A model generated the notes under the pieces. It saw nothing but the letters and a program-made list of their open reading frames with translations. It made no database searches and was not told where the DNA came from. The position numbers and the translations under genes were made by a program. From the NCBI GenBank assembly GCA_023380415.1, contig JAMCRC010000023.1, forward strand, positions 1 to 27,068: a DNA stretch of 27,068 bases, read 5' to 3'. Within the stretch, counting starts at the first letter, position 1, and each line of letters begins with the position of its first letter. Of the stretch, positions 7,396-15,497 are shown piece by piece. Source of the stretch: Patescibacteria group bacterium (GTDB lineage Bacteria > Patescibacteriota > Minisyncoccia > UBA6257 > GWB1-50-10).

Positions 7396-8508
7396 ATGCG
7401 GCATATATTATTGGTCGGCGGGGGAACGGGCGGGCATATCATGCCCCTTCTCGCCGTTGCCGAAGAGATACAGAAGATCGGCGGCGTCCGCCTCGACTAT
7501 ATGGGCCCGCGCAGCCCTTTTTTAAGCGATTTCGAAGCGCGCGGCATCAAGTGCCACACCGTGCCGGGAAGCAAGATGAGGCGGTATTTCTCGCTCGCGA
7601 ACGCGTTCATGCCATTCGAGCTCTTGGCGGGATTCATCGCGGCTCTCTTCAAGCTTTATTTCCTCATGCCGGACGTTATTTTCTCGAAGGGCGGCCCGGG
7701 AGCGCTCGCGGTCCTTTTCGCCGCCCGGTTCTACTTCATTCCCATCGTCGTCCATGAGTCGGACTCCGTCCCGGGCATCACGAATCGCATTTCCGGCAGT
7801 TTTGCGAAGAAGGTCATCATCGCTTTCGCGCCGGCCGGAGAATATTTCAAAAAGAACCGGGTCGTCCTGATAGGCAATCCCGTTCGGCCGGAGCTCATCG
7901 AGAACGTTCCGGCGCCAGCGGCCGCCAAGACCGTCCTAGGACTCGATCCTAATCGGCCGGTCGTATTTTTCGTCGGCGGCTCTCAGGGAGCGGCCCGCAT
8001 CAATCAGTTCGTCATCGAAAATCTCCCGGCCTTCTTGGGCCGCTTCCAGGTGGTCCATCAGGCGGGAGCGGCCAACTTCAAAGAGGCGGACGTAATGAGC
8101 CGTTCCGTCTTGGGCGGATTGCCCGAAGAGGGGAAAGGGAACTATAAGCTTTTTGGTTTTATGTCGGCGGATGAGATAAAGAACGCCTATGCGGCCGCGG
8201 ATATCGTCGTTTCCCGAACCGGTGCGAGCTCCATTGCCGAGATCGCGGCCTTCGGCAAACCGGCTGTCTTGGTTCCCATACCGGCTAACGTGGCGGGGGA
8301 GCATCAGGTCTTGAATGCGAGCGAGTACGCGAAAACGGGTGCGGCGGTCGTATTGGAGGAAGCGAACCTCACGCCGAACATGGTCGGCGGGACTATCGCG
8401 AAAATATTGGAGGACGGTAATTTGAGGGAAAAAATGTCCGCGGGGGCCAGGAGCTTCGCCAAGCCGAATGCCGCCGAGGATATCGCGAAAACGGTATTGA
8501 CGATTTAG
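7396..8508 (+). CDS. murG: UDP-GlcNAc:lipid I N-acetylglucosaminyltransferase (MurG)
   Basis: A 370-residue GT-B glycosyltransferase making lipid II on the inner membrane face. Motifs: GGGTGGHIMP in the N-terminal lobe (residues 8-17), VVHESDSVPGITNR (usual form HEQNAVPGxxNR), FVGGSQGAARIN at the start of the UDP-GlcNAc lobe, SRTGASSIAEIAAFGKPAVLVP and GEHQVLNA near the nucleotide site. Length is normal for the family. It lies 33 nt after the SEDS gene. A TATTCT hexamer at 7383-7388 ends 7 nt before the ATG, so a separate leaderless transcript is possible. murC/murD are not nearby, unlike classical dcw clusters. Confidence 0.96.
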   Translation: MRHILLVGGGTGGHIMPLLAVAEEIQKIGGVRLDYMGPRSPFLSDFEARGIKCHTVPGSKMRRYFSLANAFMPFELLAGFIAALFKLYFLMPDVIFSKGGPGALAVLFAARFYFIPIVVHESDSVPGITNRISGSFAKKVIIAFAPAGEYFKKNRVVLIGNPVRPELIENVPAPAAAKTVLGLDPNRPVVFFVGGSQGAARINQFVIENLPAFLGRFQVVHQAGAANFKEADVMSRSVLGGLPEEGKGNYKLFGFMSADEIKNAYAAADIVVSRTGASSIAEIAAFGKPAVLVPIPANVAGEHQVLNASEYAKTGAAVVLEEANLTPNMVGGTIAKILEDGNLREKMSAGARSFAKPNAAEDIAKTVLTI

Positions 8509-8568
8509 CCGTGCAGCCGTATAAATGGGTAATTGATCGAAACTTAAAATAAAAGAAAGGGGATCGAG

Positions 8569-9096
8569 ATGCTAGGTCTGATCGTTTTCTCCGTCATCGC
8601 GGCGGCCTATGCCGCCACACTGGCGCACAGCTCGGAGAAGCCGAAACCGGGAGTGATATGGACCACGATGGCAGCGCTCAGCATGGCCGCTACGGCGTTC
8701 ATTGTTTATGTCGGCGTGGTGACGCCGATGGTCCTGACCTTTGTCGGCCAGCAGAGTTACCGTCCTTACGGGAAGTTGCCTCTCAAGGCAGTGCAGGGTA
8801 AGAAGATGCTGATGACCGATCTGGTCAACGGCAAGAAATACTACGTATTCTATTATGAGACCGCTCCTGGTCGGCAGAAACTCGGAGAGGTCAAGGCCGA
8901 ATTAGCCACTGTCCACGAGGATCAAGCCGACGGAGGATACGGATACATGGACAGCATTAAGGTCGTGAACGTGTATGGTCGATGGACTTGGTTCATCGTT
9001 CCGCGATTCATGTATGAAGGTTCGATCCTGGCAAAGCCATTGCTCGCTTACTACTCGATACACGTGCCTGTCGGCACCATCGGGACCGTTCATTGA
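8569..9096 (+). CDS. Hypothetical membrane protein with two N-terminal helices
   Basis: I do not recognise a family. The 175-residue product has a hydrophobic segment at about 1-17, a short polar stretch with SSEKPKPG, and a second helix at about 29-58. The rest (about 60-175) is a polar, beta-rich region with many Tyr residues, presumably one domain outside or inside the membrane. A clear Shine-Dalgarno (GAAAGGGG) precedes the ATG with a 7-nt gap, unlike several neighbouring genes whose transcripts look leaderless. It is closed by a terminator at 9129-9156 and so appears monocistronic. Composition is slightly less GC-rich than the murein genes. Confidence 0.7.
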   Translation: MLGLIVFSVIAAAYAATLAHSSEKPKPGVIWTTMAALSMAATAFIVYVGVVTPMVLTFVGQQSYRPYGKLPLKAVQGKKMLMTDLVNGKKYYVFYYETAPGRQKLGEVKAELATVHEDQADGGYGYMDSIKVVNVYGRWTWFIVPRFMYEGSILAKPLLAYYSIHVPVGTIGTVH

Positions 9097-9128
9097 ATAT
9101 TTATGATCTTTTGCAGAGATCAAACGCT

Positions 9129-9156
9129 CGCTTATTCCTATGGTAAGCGTTTTTTA
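9129..9156 (+). terminator. Rho-independent terminator after the two-TM protein gene
   Basis: Stem CGCTTA (9129-9134) pairs with TAAGCG (9144-9149), loop of 9 nt, followed by TTTTTTATTTTT. It separates the preceding transcription unit from gltX. Confidence 0.7.
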
Positions 9157-9162
9157 TTTTTC

Positions 9163-9191
9163 GTGACAAAACCGCGGTTTTAGGCCATAAT
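9163..9191 (+). promoter_or_regulatory. gltX promoter containing a 14-bp palindrome in its spacer
   Basis: GTGACA (9163-9168) and CATAAT (9186-9191) are 17 nt apart. The spacer is largely the perfect palindrome AAAACCGCGGTTTT (9168-9181), an operator-like position. The -10 ends 6 nt before the ATG at 9198, predicting a leaderless mRNA. Confidence 0.55.
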
Positions 9192-9197
9192 TTGGCC

Positions 9198-10621
9198 ATG
9201 GCAGTCAGAGTCCGTTTTGCCCCTTCGCCCACGGGACCGCTCAATATCGGCGGGGCCCGGACGGCGCTTTTTAACTGGCTTTTCGCCCGGCACGAGGGCG
9301 GGCAGTTCCTTTTGCGCGTCGAGGATACGGACAAAGAGCGCTCGAAGAAGGAATACGAGGATATTTTGATAGCGGGCCTCAAATGGCTCGGTCTCGAATG
9401 GGACGAGGAACCCTGGCGCCAGAGCGAGCGTCTGCAGGTTTACCGTAAATATCTGGAGCGGCTGCTGGACGAGGGTCACGCTTATTATTGTTTCTGCACG
9501 CCGGAAGAATTGGAGGCCGAGCGCCAAGCGCGCCTCAGCCAGGGTTAGTGCCGAAATACTCCGGCCGGTGTTTGGCCGTTCCGCCGGCCGAGGCCAAAGA
9601 GCGGGCCAAAAAAGAACCGGCCGTCATCCGTTTCAAGATGCCGGAAAAGGAGGTCGCCTTCACCGATATGGTGCGCGGCCGCGTGGCCTTCGACCTCGGC
9701 CTTATCGGCGATATCGTGATCGCCAAGGACCTCGATTCGCCGCTCTATAATTTCGCCGTCGTAGTGGACGATTACGAGATGGCGATCACCCACGTGATCC
9801 GCGGCGAGGACCATCTTTCGAATACGCCGAAACAGATCGCCGTCGCCGAGGCCTTGGGCATCGAGCCGCCCCATTATGCCCATTTGCCGCTGATCCTGGG
9901 CCCCGACCACAAAAAACTTTCCAAGCGCTATTTGGACAAGGCGCTTTTGGATTATCGCGACGGCGGATATTTGCGCGAGGCGATGCTGAACTTCATGGTC
10001 CTGATGGGCTGGCATCCGGAAGTCGACCGCGAGGTACTGAGCGCGGAAGAAATGGCCAAGGAGTTCGAGTTCAAGCGCGTGGCAAAAGCCGGAGCCGTCT
10101 ATGATCCGGCGAAGCTCGAATGGCTTAACGCCTATTATTTGAAACAGATGGCGCCGGAGGCTCTCGTCGCCGCGGCGAAGGCCTTCGTGCCGGAGGCCTG
10201 GCGGAAGGACGAGGCGTTCTTGAACCGGGTTCTCGAAGCCGAACGCGAGCGGGCCAAGCATCTCACGGATTTCAAGGAATTGGCCGGATTTTTCTTCGAC
10301 CTTCCGGACTACGACGCTCGCAAGCTCATTTGGCGGGAAACGCCGGCTTCGACCATTCTCGATAATCTGCGTTTTGTCCTGGACGTTCTCTCGAAAATGC
10401 CGCCGAGCGACGGCAAGGAGACGGTCGAGAAGTACCTCATGACGGTCGCCGAAAAACGGGGGCGGGGAGAGGTCTTGTGGCCGCTTCGAGTCGCTCTTTC
10501 CGGCCTCGATGCTTCGCCCGGTCCGGCCGATATCATCGCGGTCCTCGGCATCGACGAATCTGTCCGCCGGATAGAATCGGCCATCGAGAAGCTGAATGCA
10601 TTGATCGGCCAAATCGTTTAG
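9198..10621 (+). CDS. gltX: Glutamyl-tRNA synthetase, interrupted by a -1 frameshift near 9543
   Basis: Class I glutamyl-tRNA synthetase, about 474 residues if joined. Frame 1 (9198-9548) carries RFAPSPTGPLNIGGARTALFNWLF (Asn where HIGH-type motifs usually have His) and ends at a TAG just after the zinc-region start YCFCTPEELEAERQARLSQG. The frame entered at about 9542 continues without loss: GLVPKYSGRC, then IRFKMP, VIRGEDHLSNTPKQ, the KMSKS-type KKLSKR, and a C-terminal anticodon-binding domain ending in GLDASPGPADIIAVLG. One extra G in the GGG at 9542-9544 would restore the frame. A sequencing or assembly error is the simplest explanation; no classical slippery heptamer is present. The ATG at 9198 is preferred over the in-frame TTG at 9192, which the predicted transcript would not contain. 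Confidence 0.9.
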
Positions 10622-10631
10622 AATTAAGAAA

Positions 10632-11951
10632 ATGAGAGGGAAAGGGGCTATAACGCTGCTTTGCACAGCGGCCGTGGCGGTCGCGATTGTGCCGTTTTTC
10701 CGGGCCGAAGCCCTGGCCGCCGGGACGATGACCACATCGACCCTAAGCGACCTCCAGGCCCAGATCGACCAGAAGAACGCCGAGCTCCACGGGATCCAGG
10801 TCCAGCGTGACGCCTTGGCCGCCCAGCTCAGCAGCATAAACCAGTCGAAGACGTCCTTGAGCAAGGATGTCCAGGCGCTCACGAACGGCGTGAACAATCT
10901 GAATTTGCAGATAAAGCAGAATCAGGTCACGGTCCAAAAGCTTACGCTCCAGATGCAGTCGGATTCGCAGGATATCGCGACCATCGGCGCCGAGATAGAC
11001 GATCATCATGCGGCCATAGGCAAGCTCATGGTCGAGATGCAGCAACAGGAAGAGCCGGGGCTTATCGCCCTCATTTTGAAAAAAGGCAATCTCTCGGATA
11101 GCGTCGCGGCCGCCCAGAATACGACGCTTTTGAACCAGGCGTTTTACCAGAATATTTCGGATCTGCAGGACCTGCGGGACGCGCTCTCGCAGAAGATCAC
11201 GGATGCGAACGCGCTCAAGGACCAAAAACAGGCCCAGCAAGCGAGCTTGGCGAACCAGCAATCGATTTTGAGCGCCCAACAATCGGAGAAACAGGACCTT
11301 CTGGACCAGACGAAAGGCCAGGAGGCCGTTTATCAAAAGCTCATAGCCCAGCTCGACGAACAGCAGGCGGCCATCAGCCAGGAGATCGGCGCCGTAGAGG
11401 ACGAACTCCGCGCCTCGTTCAATCCGAATCTTTTGCCCTCGAAGTTGCCGGGCCTGATCGGTTTTCCGGTCGCAAGCCCAATCATCACCCAGCTCTACGG
11501 CGCGACGGCCTATGCCAAAAAGGCCTACAGCAATCATTTCCATAACGGGGTCGATCTGGGCGTGCCCATCGGTACGCCGGTCTACGCGGCGGCGGACGGA
11601 ACGGTCTTCCAGGTGGACAACAACGATCGCGGAACGTCGCGCTGGAAAAAATACCAGTTCGGGAAATATATCATGATCGATCACGCCGACAATCTCACCA
11701 CCCTTTACGCCCACCTTTCGCGCCAGGTCGTGAAAGAAGGGGAGACGGTCAAAAAGGGCCAGCTCATCGGCTATTCGGGCGCGACCGGATATGCCGACGG
11801 CCCGCATGTCCACTTCGGCCTTTACTGGACCCCGTCGATCGAGCTCAAGACGATCTATCCGGCGGCCGGCCTCGTGCCGGTGGGCGTGACCGTCGACCCG
11901 ATGGACTATCTGCCGAGGAGCGTCGCGACCATTCAGCGCGGGGCGTATTGA
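10632..11951 (+). CDS. Secreted coiled-coil M23 peptidase (EnvC/PcsB-like murein hydrolase)
   Basis: A 439-residue protein with a signal peptide or anchor (about 5-32, ending AEALAAG), a long Gln/Lys/Asp-rich coiled coil (about 37-260), and a C-terminal LytM domain. Zinc ligands are visible: H-x-x-x-D in HFHNGVDLG (about residue 306) and HVHFG near residue 394, with LYAHLS in between. The domain order matches EnvC and PcsB, which cut or activate cutting of septal murein. The active-site histidines are intact, so it is more likely a true endopeptidase than a degenerate EnvC-type activator. A TAGAAT overlapping the gltX stop ends 7 nt before the ATG, suggesting its own leaderless transcript. 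Confidence 0.9.
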   Translation: MRGKGAITLLCTAAVAVAIVPFFRAEALAAGTMTTSTLSDLQAQIDQKNAELHGIQVQRDALAAQLSSINQSKTSLSKDVQALTNGVNNLNLQIKQNQVTVQKLTLQMQSDSQDIATIGAEIDDHHAAIGKLMVEMQQQEEPGLIALILKKGNLSDSVAAAQNTTLLNQAFYQNISDLQDLRDALSQKITDANALKDQKQAQQASLANQQSILSAQQSEKQDLLDQTKGQEAVYQKLIAQLDEQQAAISQEIGAVEDELRASFNPNLLPSKLPGLIGFPVASPIITQLYGATAYAKKAYSNHFHNGVDLGVPIGTPVYAAADGTVFQVDNNDRGTSRWKKYQFGKYIMIDHADNLTTLYAHLSRQVVKEGETVKKGQLIGYSGATGYADGPHVHFGLYWTPSIELKTIYPAAGLVPVGVTVDPMDYLPRSVATIQRGAY

Positions 11952-11967
11952 TTGACGTCTTTCGTGG

Positions 11968-11973
11968 TATAAT
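11968..11973 (+). promoter_or_regulatory. -10 element before the small secreted protein gene
   Basis: A perfect TATAAT lies 10 nt before the ATG at 11984, so the 5' leader would be only about 3 nt. It overlaps an in-frame ATG at 11972, which makes that earlier start unlikely. Confidence 0.5.
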
Positions 11974-11983
11974 GTCTAAAAAT

Positions 11984-12424
11984 ATGGAGAAAAAAATAAT
12001 CGGAACGTTCTTGGCGGTGGCCTTCGTTCTTTTGCCTCTGGCGGGGGAGGCCCAAACGACCCCGTCGTTCCCGTCCCAGCCGAGCCAGCCATTGAGTGGC
12101 CTAAGCGGCCAAAATCCGTCATTGCCGGTTTCGGACGTCGTGAACCTCATCGACCAGATATCTTCGAAGGTCGTTCAGGGCGGCCAGGCGCTCCAGAACC
12201 TCGCGGGCGGCGCGACCGGCGTTTCCCAAACGGTAACGACCCAGACCGTCGGTTCCAGTGCCGACATTTCCGGCCTCGTGAATCTTTGGAACAACGTCAA
12301 TAATTGGTTTACGGCGAACGTCGGCACGAGCCTGGCCGATGTCGTTAAGACCGTGGTCAATTTCATGATCTACATTTGGGAGATAATCATCAAACTCCTG
12401 CAGGCGCTCGTGGCGCATTTATAA
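11984..12424 (+). CDS. Small secreted or membrane-associated hypothetical protein
   Basis: A 146-residue product of no recognised family. A signal peptide (MEKKIIGTFLAVAFVLLPLAGEA, approximately 1-23) is followed by a Ser/Pro/Gln/Thr-rich stretch (24-45), a helix (about 48-72), a Thr/Val-rich linker, and a C-terminal hydrophobic or amphipathic helix (about 115-146, with VVNFMIYIWEIIIKLLQALV). The start at 11984 is chosen because the upstream in-frame ATG lies within the -10 element. The next gene begins 2 nt after the stop, so the pair is an operon. Location outside the membrane is inferred from the signal only. Confidence 0.7.
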   Translation: MEKKIIGTFLAVAFVLLPLAGEAQTTPSFPSQPSQPLSGLSGQNPSLPVSDVVNLIDQISSKVVQGGQALQNLAGGATGVSQTVTTQTVGSSADISGLVNLWNNVNNWFTANVGTSLADVVKTVVNFMIYIWEIIIKLLQALVAHL

Positions 12425-12426
12425 AT

Positions 12427-13176
12427 ATGGAACAGTTGCCGCCGATAGAGCCGTATAAGCCGACGCCGGAAGAGGTTCAGCGGGCCGAAGAGATGATGCC
12501 CGAGGAGCTTAAGGCCGAACGGGCGGAAGAGACAAAGGAAAAGCTCGAAGAATTGGCGAATAAGCCAATGAGATTCAACGCGCTGAAAGAAGCAGATGCT
12601 TTAGGTTTTACTCTCGAAGAGCGCGACAAATTGGCCGACCGGATAGTCGCGGACGAGATCGAACAAGGCAATCCCGGCTCCGTCTTCGGGTTGCGGGAGA
12701 ATTTAATGCGGGCCGGTCTGGTCGACCGGCCGCCGGGCGGTTCCGCCGACGATATCGAAAAGATATCGGAGGAGGCGTATCGGCACAATATGGAAGAGCG
12801 CCATTTCGAATCCGCCATGGTGCTTGCGGAAAAGACGCACGGCACGGCGAGTTTGGAATATAAGACGGCAAAAGAGGCCTTCGATAAAGAAAACGCCGAG
12901 ATGGAAGAGACGGATGAGATAGTTTTGACCCGCAAAGCGACGTTCGGCGACATTTTCGGCGGTATGATACCGATAGGCCTTGAGGAGGCCTTCTGGACCG
13001 AGGTTCACGACAATTTCGGCGATGAGATAGACAAGGAGCTCCACAAACTTGTCGATGATCCGGCCAAGGCGTCCAAGACCGATATTTTGGACTTTTTCAA
13101 AAAGCGCGGATATTCCAAGAGCGACGTGGAAGATTATCTGCCGATAAAGTTCGGCAAGGAAAAAAAGAAAAAATAA
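12427..13176 (+). CDS. Highly charged cytosolic hypothetical protein
   Basis: A 249-residue product of no recognised family. It is rich in Glu/Lys, has no membrane segment, and appears mostly helical: a Pro-containing N-terminus (MEQLPPIEPYKPTPEE), several amphipathic helices to about residue 165, a possible short globular part (FGDIFGGMIPIGLEEAFWTEVHDNF, about 175-200), and a Lys-rich tail. The segment ILDFFKKRGYSKSDVEDYLP resembles a small helix-turn-helix-like pair but is not diagnostic. The ATG at 12427 lies 2 nt after the previous stop; earlier in-frame starts would overlap that gene extensively. Confidence 0.65.
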   Translation: MEQLPPIEPYKPTPEEVQRAEEMMPEELKAERAEETKEKLEELANKPMRFNALKEADALGFTLEERDKLADRIVADEIEQGNPGSVFGLRENLMRAGLVDRPPGGSADDIEKISEEAYRHNMEERHFESAMVLAEKTHGTASLEYKTAKEAFDKENAEMEETDEIVLTRKATFGDIFGGMIPIGLEEAFWTEVHDNFGDEIDKELHKLVDDPAKASKTDILDFFKKRGYSKSDVEDYLPIKFGKEKKKK

Positions 13177-13348
13177 AGATCCGCTCGAGTCGGAAGCGCC
13201 GTCTTTTTTAGTTGCTTATAAGCAGCGCTGTAAAAAAGATAAGGGTCTCTTTATTATTGGATATATACATATGTCACAAAAGGTATATTGTGCGACAGTA
13301 TAGGATCCAGCAAATAGGCCCTTTTCGCCATCTCCCCTCAATGACCCT

Positions 13349-13398
13349 CGGGCCGGTCAAAAGGCCCGTATAAGCGATTTTAGAGGCCTTTTAAGGCC
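13349..13398. other. Two short hairpins in the 249-bp gap before the nuclease gene
   Basis: CGGGCC (13349-13354) pairs with GGCCCG (13363-13368), and GGCCTT (13385-13390) pairs with AAGGCC (13393-13398). Neither has a following T-run on the plus strand. The rest of the gap (13177-13348) is AT-richer and shows no ORF or RNA gene that I can recognise. Confidence 0.45.
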
Positions 13399-13412
13399 GC
13401 TCTCATCGGCTG

Positions 13413-13418
13413 TATAAT
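13413..13418 (+). promoter_or_regulatory. -10 element of the PD-(D/E)XK nuclease gene
   Basis: A perfect TATAAT ends 7 nt before the ATG at 13426, predicting a leaderless transcript. No strong -35 is visible. Confidence 0.5.
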
Positions 13419-13425
13419 AGGCAAA

Positions 13426-14193
13426 ATGCCATTCCACGACTATAAGGATGCCGACGACTTCAAGCGCTTGGCCGGCTATGAGATCGACGGTTTCTGGTAT
13501 CCCCGCGTGACGAAGATCGTCGAGATCAAGGCCAAGCCCGCCCTCTACCGCTTCTATGGCAACTTGGACAATTTCGAGGCCGGCGAAAAGATAAAACAGC
13601 AATCCGCGGCCGAAGGCACGCTCCTGCACGAGACGGTGGAGGCCATAATGGTCGGCAAGCCCATCGAGGTGCCGCCGCAGATCGCGCCGGCCGTCCACGC
13701 CTTTATGGACTTCGCCGAGAAGCGCGGCATCCACGTCGACAAGGATTATGTGGAAAAGCGCCTGGTAAATTACGAGGAGCGCTATGCCGGCACGCTCGAT
13801 GCGATCGGAATGATCGACGGCCGCGTTGGCATATTGGACATCAAGACATCCCAGGCCATATACCGCGACTATGCCCTCCAGACATCCGCTTACCTGGCCG
13901 CAATGCGGGACCGGGTGGACGGGCTCGAGACGCGCTGGATCCTCCGCATCGATCAGGACCAGGTATGCGTTAAGTGCAAATCGCATCGCCGCACCAAGGG
14001 CGGTACGGAAAAGATCCGCTTGGCGCGGAACGCCAAGGCCAAGACCTGCGTCCACGAATGGGGGCCGATGGAGGGTCGGGTGGAGCTCCAGGAATTCCCC
14101 TACTGGCACGAGGACTTCGCGGCTTTCCTGGGAGCGAAGAAATTATGGGAATGGGAGAACGAGTATTGGCTGAAGAAGGTGGGATATAACTAG
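13426..14193 (+). CDS. PD-(D/E)XK superfamily nuclease (RecB-type domain)
   Basis: A 255-residue protein with the RecB-type catalytic set: H68 in GTLLHETVE, D125 in AGTLDAIG, D138-x-K140 in ILDIKT, and the QxxxY motif Q152-TSA-Y156. These line up with Cas4/RecB-like single-domain nucleases; no helicase domain or Cas4 four-cysteine cluster is evident, although CVKC and a later CVHEW supply three cysteines at about 181-215 that might bind metal. Substrate is unknown; a role in DNA processing or phage-type recombination is inferred. It is the last plus-strand gene before a short repeat cluster that leads into the accessory region. Confidence 0.82.
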   Translation: MPFHDYKDADDFKRLAGYEIDGFWYPRVTKIVEIKAKPALYRFYGNLDNFEAGEKIKQQSAAEGTLLHETVEAIMVGKPIEVPPQIAPAVHAFMDFAEKRGIHVDKDYVEKRLVNYEERYAGTLDAIGMIDGRVGILDIKTSQAIYRDYALQTSAYLAAMRDRVDGLETRWILRIDQDQVCVKCKSHRRTKGGTEKIRLARNAKAKTCVHEWGPMEGRVELQEFPYWHEDFAAFLGAKKLWEWENEYWLKKVGYN

Positions 14194-14292
14194 GACGTTC
14201 GAGTCCCGGTACGCCGCGAAAAGTGAGCGCTCCGGGGCGCTAGCCCAAGTCTTACGCACTTTTCCCGGCATGCCGGGCCTCTCCTTGGGGAT
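14194..14292. repeat. Inverted-repeat cluster at the border of the accessory region
   Basis: GAAAAGTG (14218-14225) and CACTTTTC enclose a second small inverted repeat AGCGC/GCGCT, and the piece AAAAGTGAGCGCTCCGG resembles repeats at 16517 and 21463. CCCGGCATGCCGGG just downstream is a perfect 14-bp palindrome. The preceding GTTCGAGTCCCGG looks like a tRNA T-loop, but the matching T-stem is absent, so it is not called a tRNA. Confidence 0.5.
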
Positions 14293-14294
14293 GA

Positions 14295-14323
14295 TTGGAA
14301 GGAAAACGAAAATAAGCTAGATT
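14295..14323 (+). promoter_or_regulatory. Promoter of the histidine-phosphatase-like gene
   Basis: TTGGAA (14295-14300) and TAGATT (14318-14323) are separated by 17 nt. The ATG follows the -10 after 9 nt, so the 5' leader would be about 2 nt. Confidence 0.5.
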
Positions 14324-14332
14324 AATTGACGT

Positions 14333-14872
14333 ATGGTCACGATAATTTTTGAGGCGCACGGAACGACATTCGATAACGAGAAGCATCTGGCCTCCGGCTG
14401 GAATGACGTCGCTCTCTCCCCTCTCGGCGAACAGCAGTCCCGGGAGATGGGAGAAAGATATAAAGACGATCATTTCGATGCGGTTTTCTGCTCTAATTTA
14501 GAGCGCTCATATCAAAGTGCCAAAATAGGTTTCGGTGATAAGTTCCCTATTATCCGCGATGCGCGTTTGAATGAGTGCAACTACGGCGATTTTACCCAGA
14601 AGCCGAGCTCGGAAGTGGATGTCCAAAAGCCGCAGCGCATCACTATCCCCTTCCCCAACGGTGAAAGCTATACGCAGACGACGGAAAGGATACAGAGTTT
14701 CCTGGCCGATCTGTTGAAGAATTACGATGGCAAGAGGGTTATGATAATCGGTCATCGCGCCACGCAGTACGGTTTAGAAAACATCATCAACGGCATTCCA
14801 TTAGAAAAGATAATCCCGGCCCCATGGAAATGGCAGCCGGGTTGGACGTATAACCTAAAAAAAGTTAACTAA
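14333..14872 (+). CDS. Histidine-phosphatase-fold protein with AHG instead of RHG
   Basis: A 179-residue protein of the histidine phosphatase (phosphoglycerate mutase-like) superfamily. It shows FEAHGTTFDNEKHLASGWND at the N-terminus, LSPLGEQQSREMG, DAVFCSNLERSYQSA, the acid region LNECNYGDF, PFPNGESY and the second histidine in IIGHRATQYGLE. The catalytic motif normally read RHG is AHG, so the first phosphate-binding Arg is missing while both His are kept. From memory, a subfamily with H-A-T at this place and the same HRATQ block exists, so this is probably a subfamily trait, not decay. Its stop overlaps the next ATG (TAATG), giving translational coupling. Confidence 0.85.
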   Translation: MVTIIFEAHGTTFDNEKHLASGWNDVALSPLGEQQSREMGERYKDDHFDAVFCSNLERSYQSAKIGFGDKFPIIRDARLNECNYGDFTQKPSSEVDVQKPQRITIPFPNGESYTQTTERIQSFLADLLKNYDGKRVMIIGHRATQYGLENIINGIPLEKIIPAPWKWQPGWTYNLKKVN

Positions 14873-15405
14873 TGGCCACTACGACATTACCACTGAACGT
14901 AAGCGAACAAGGTGCAATCGGCTTGATCATAACAGTCATTACATTATTTGTGGTTGTTTGTCAGTTGTATCTAATGAGAAAACAGTTGCACCTTATGAAA
15001 CGACAAGATGAGATTATTGCCCGCAGAGCCGATTTAACTGCGCAAGTTGAATATACGAGTAGTCGGGAATTTGTGTTTGATGTAAGCAATATTGGTAAAC
15101 GCGGCGTTGTAAATTTTGATTGGCATCTTTGGATTCCTATTGCATTTGGAGATGACGTGTTTGTTTCAAATCCATATCCGCCGCAGAGCGCTTCTTCTGG
15201 GATAATGGAAATTAATGGGCAGAAATATTTTGAATATGCTGGCAATTTTAGGGATTTCGTGTACCCGACACGTAGGAAAATATTTGCACGGCTGCAAAAT
15301 AGAAACGTTAGTGGCCAACTCACGTTCTATTATCAAATTGCTTGTGAGGATGGATTATTCCCAGAGCACCTTGAAAACAACCCTCTTAAAATCACTGTTC
15401 AGTAG
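14872..15405 (+). CDS. AT-rich membrane-anchored hypothetical protein
   Basis: A 177-residue protein of no recognised family. One transmembrane helix (about 15-36, GLIITVITLFVVVCQLYLM) is followed by a basic, Gln/Leu-rich helix (RKQLHLMKRQDEIIARR) and a beta-rich domain (about 50-177). This layout is common among single-pass sensor or defence-associated proteins, but nothing specific can be claimed. Its base composition is clearly more AT-rich than the genes on either side, a sign of recent transfer. The start overlaps the preceding stop by one base. It is the last plus-strand gene before the minus-strand cassette array. Confidence 0.7.
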   Translation: MATTTLPLNVSEQGAIGLIITVITLFVVVCQLYLMRKQLHLMKRQDEIIARRADLTAQVEYTSSREFVFDVSNIGKRGVVNFDWHLWIPIAFGDDVFVSNPYPPQSASSGIMEINGQKYFEYAGNFRDFVYPTRRKIFARLQNRNVSGQLTFYYQIACEDGLFPEHLENNPLKITVQ

Positions 15406-15451
15406 AAACTAAAAATGATTTGTCGTGCGTAATGCTACGTTCGTTCCCGGC

Positions 15452-15485
15452 ATAAAATAAAAAAGCCAGTTTAAGGATAACTGGC
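15452..15485 (-). terminator. Terminator of the 84-residue protein gene
   Basis: On the minus strand, a perfect 7-bp stem GCCAGTT/AACTGGC with a 7-nt loop is followed by TTTTTTATTTTATG. It ends about 12 nt after the stop codon. Confidence 0.8.
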
Positions 15486-15497
15486 AAACCTTTCGGT

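Noticed and set aside
9540..9550. Programmed -1 frameshift in gltX as the first explanation
   Set aside because: No slippery heptamer or strong downstream structure was seen; a single missing G is simpler.
9545..10897. 450-codon open frame on the minus strand across gltX
   Set aside because: It is antisense to clearly conserved GltX sequence and has no family features of its own.
14190..14215. tRNA gene suggested by GTTCGAGTCCCGG
   Set aside because: Only one base pair of the five in the T-stem can form and no acceptor, D or anticodon arms are found.
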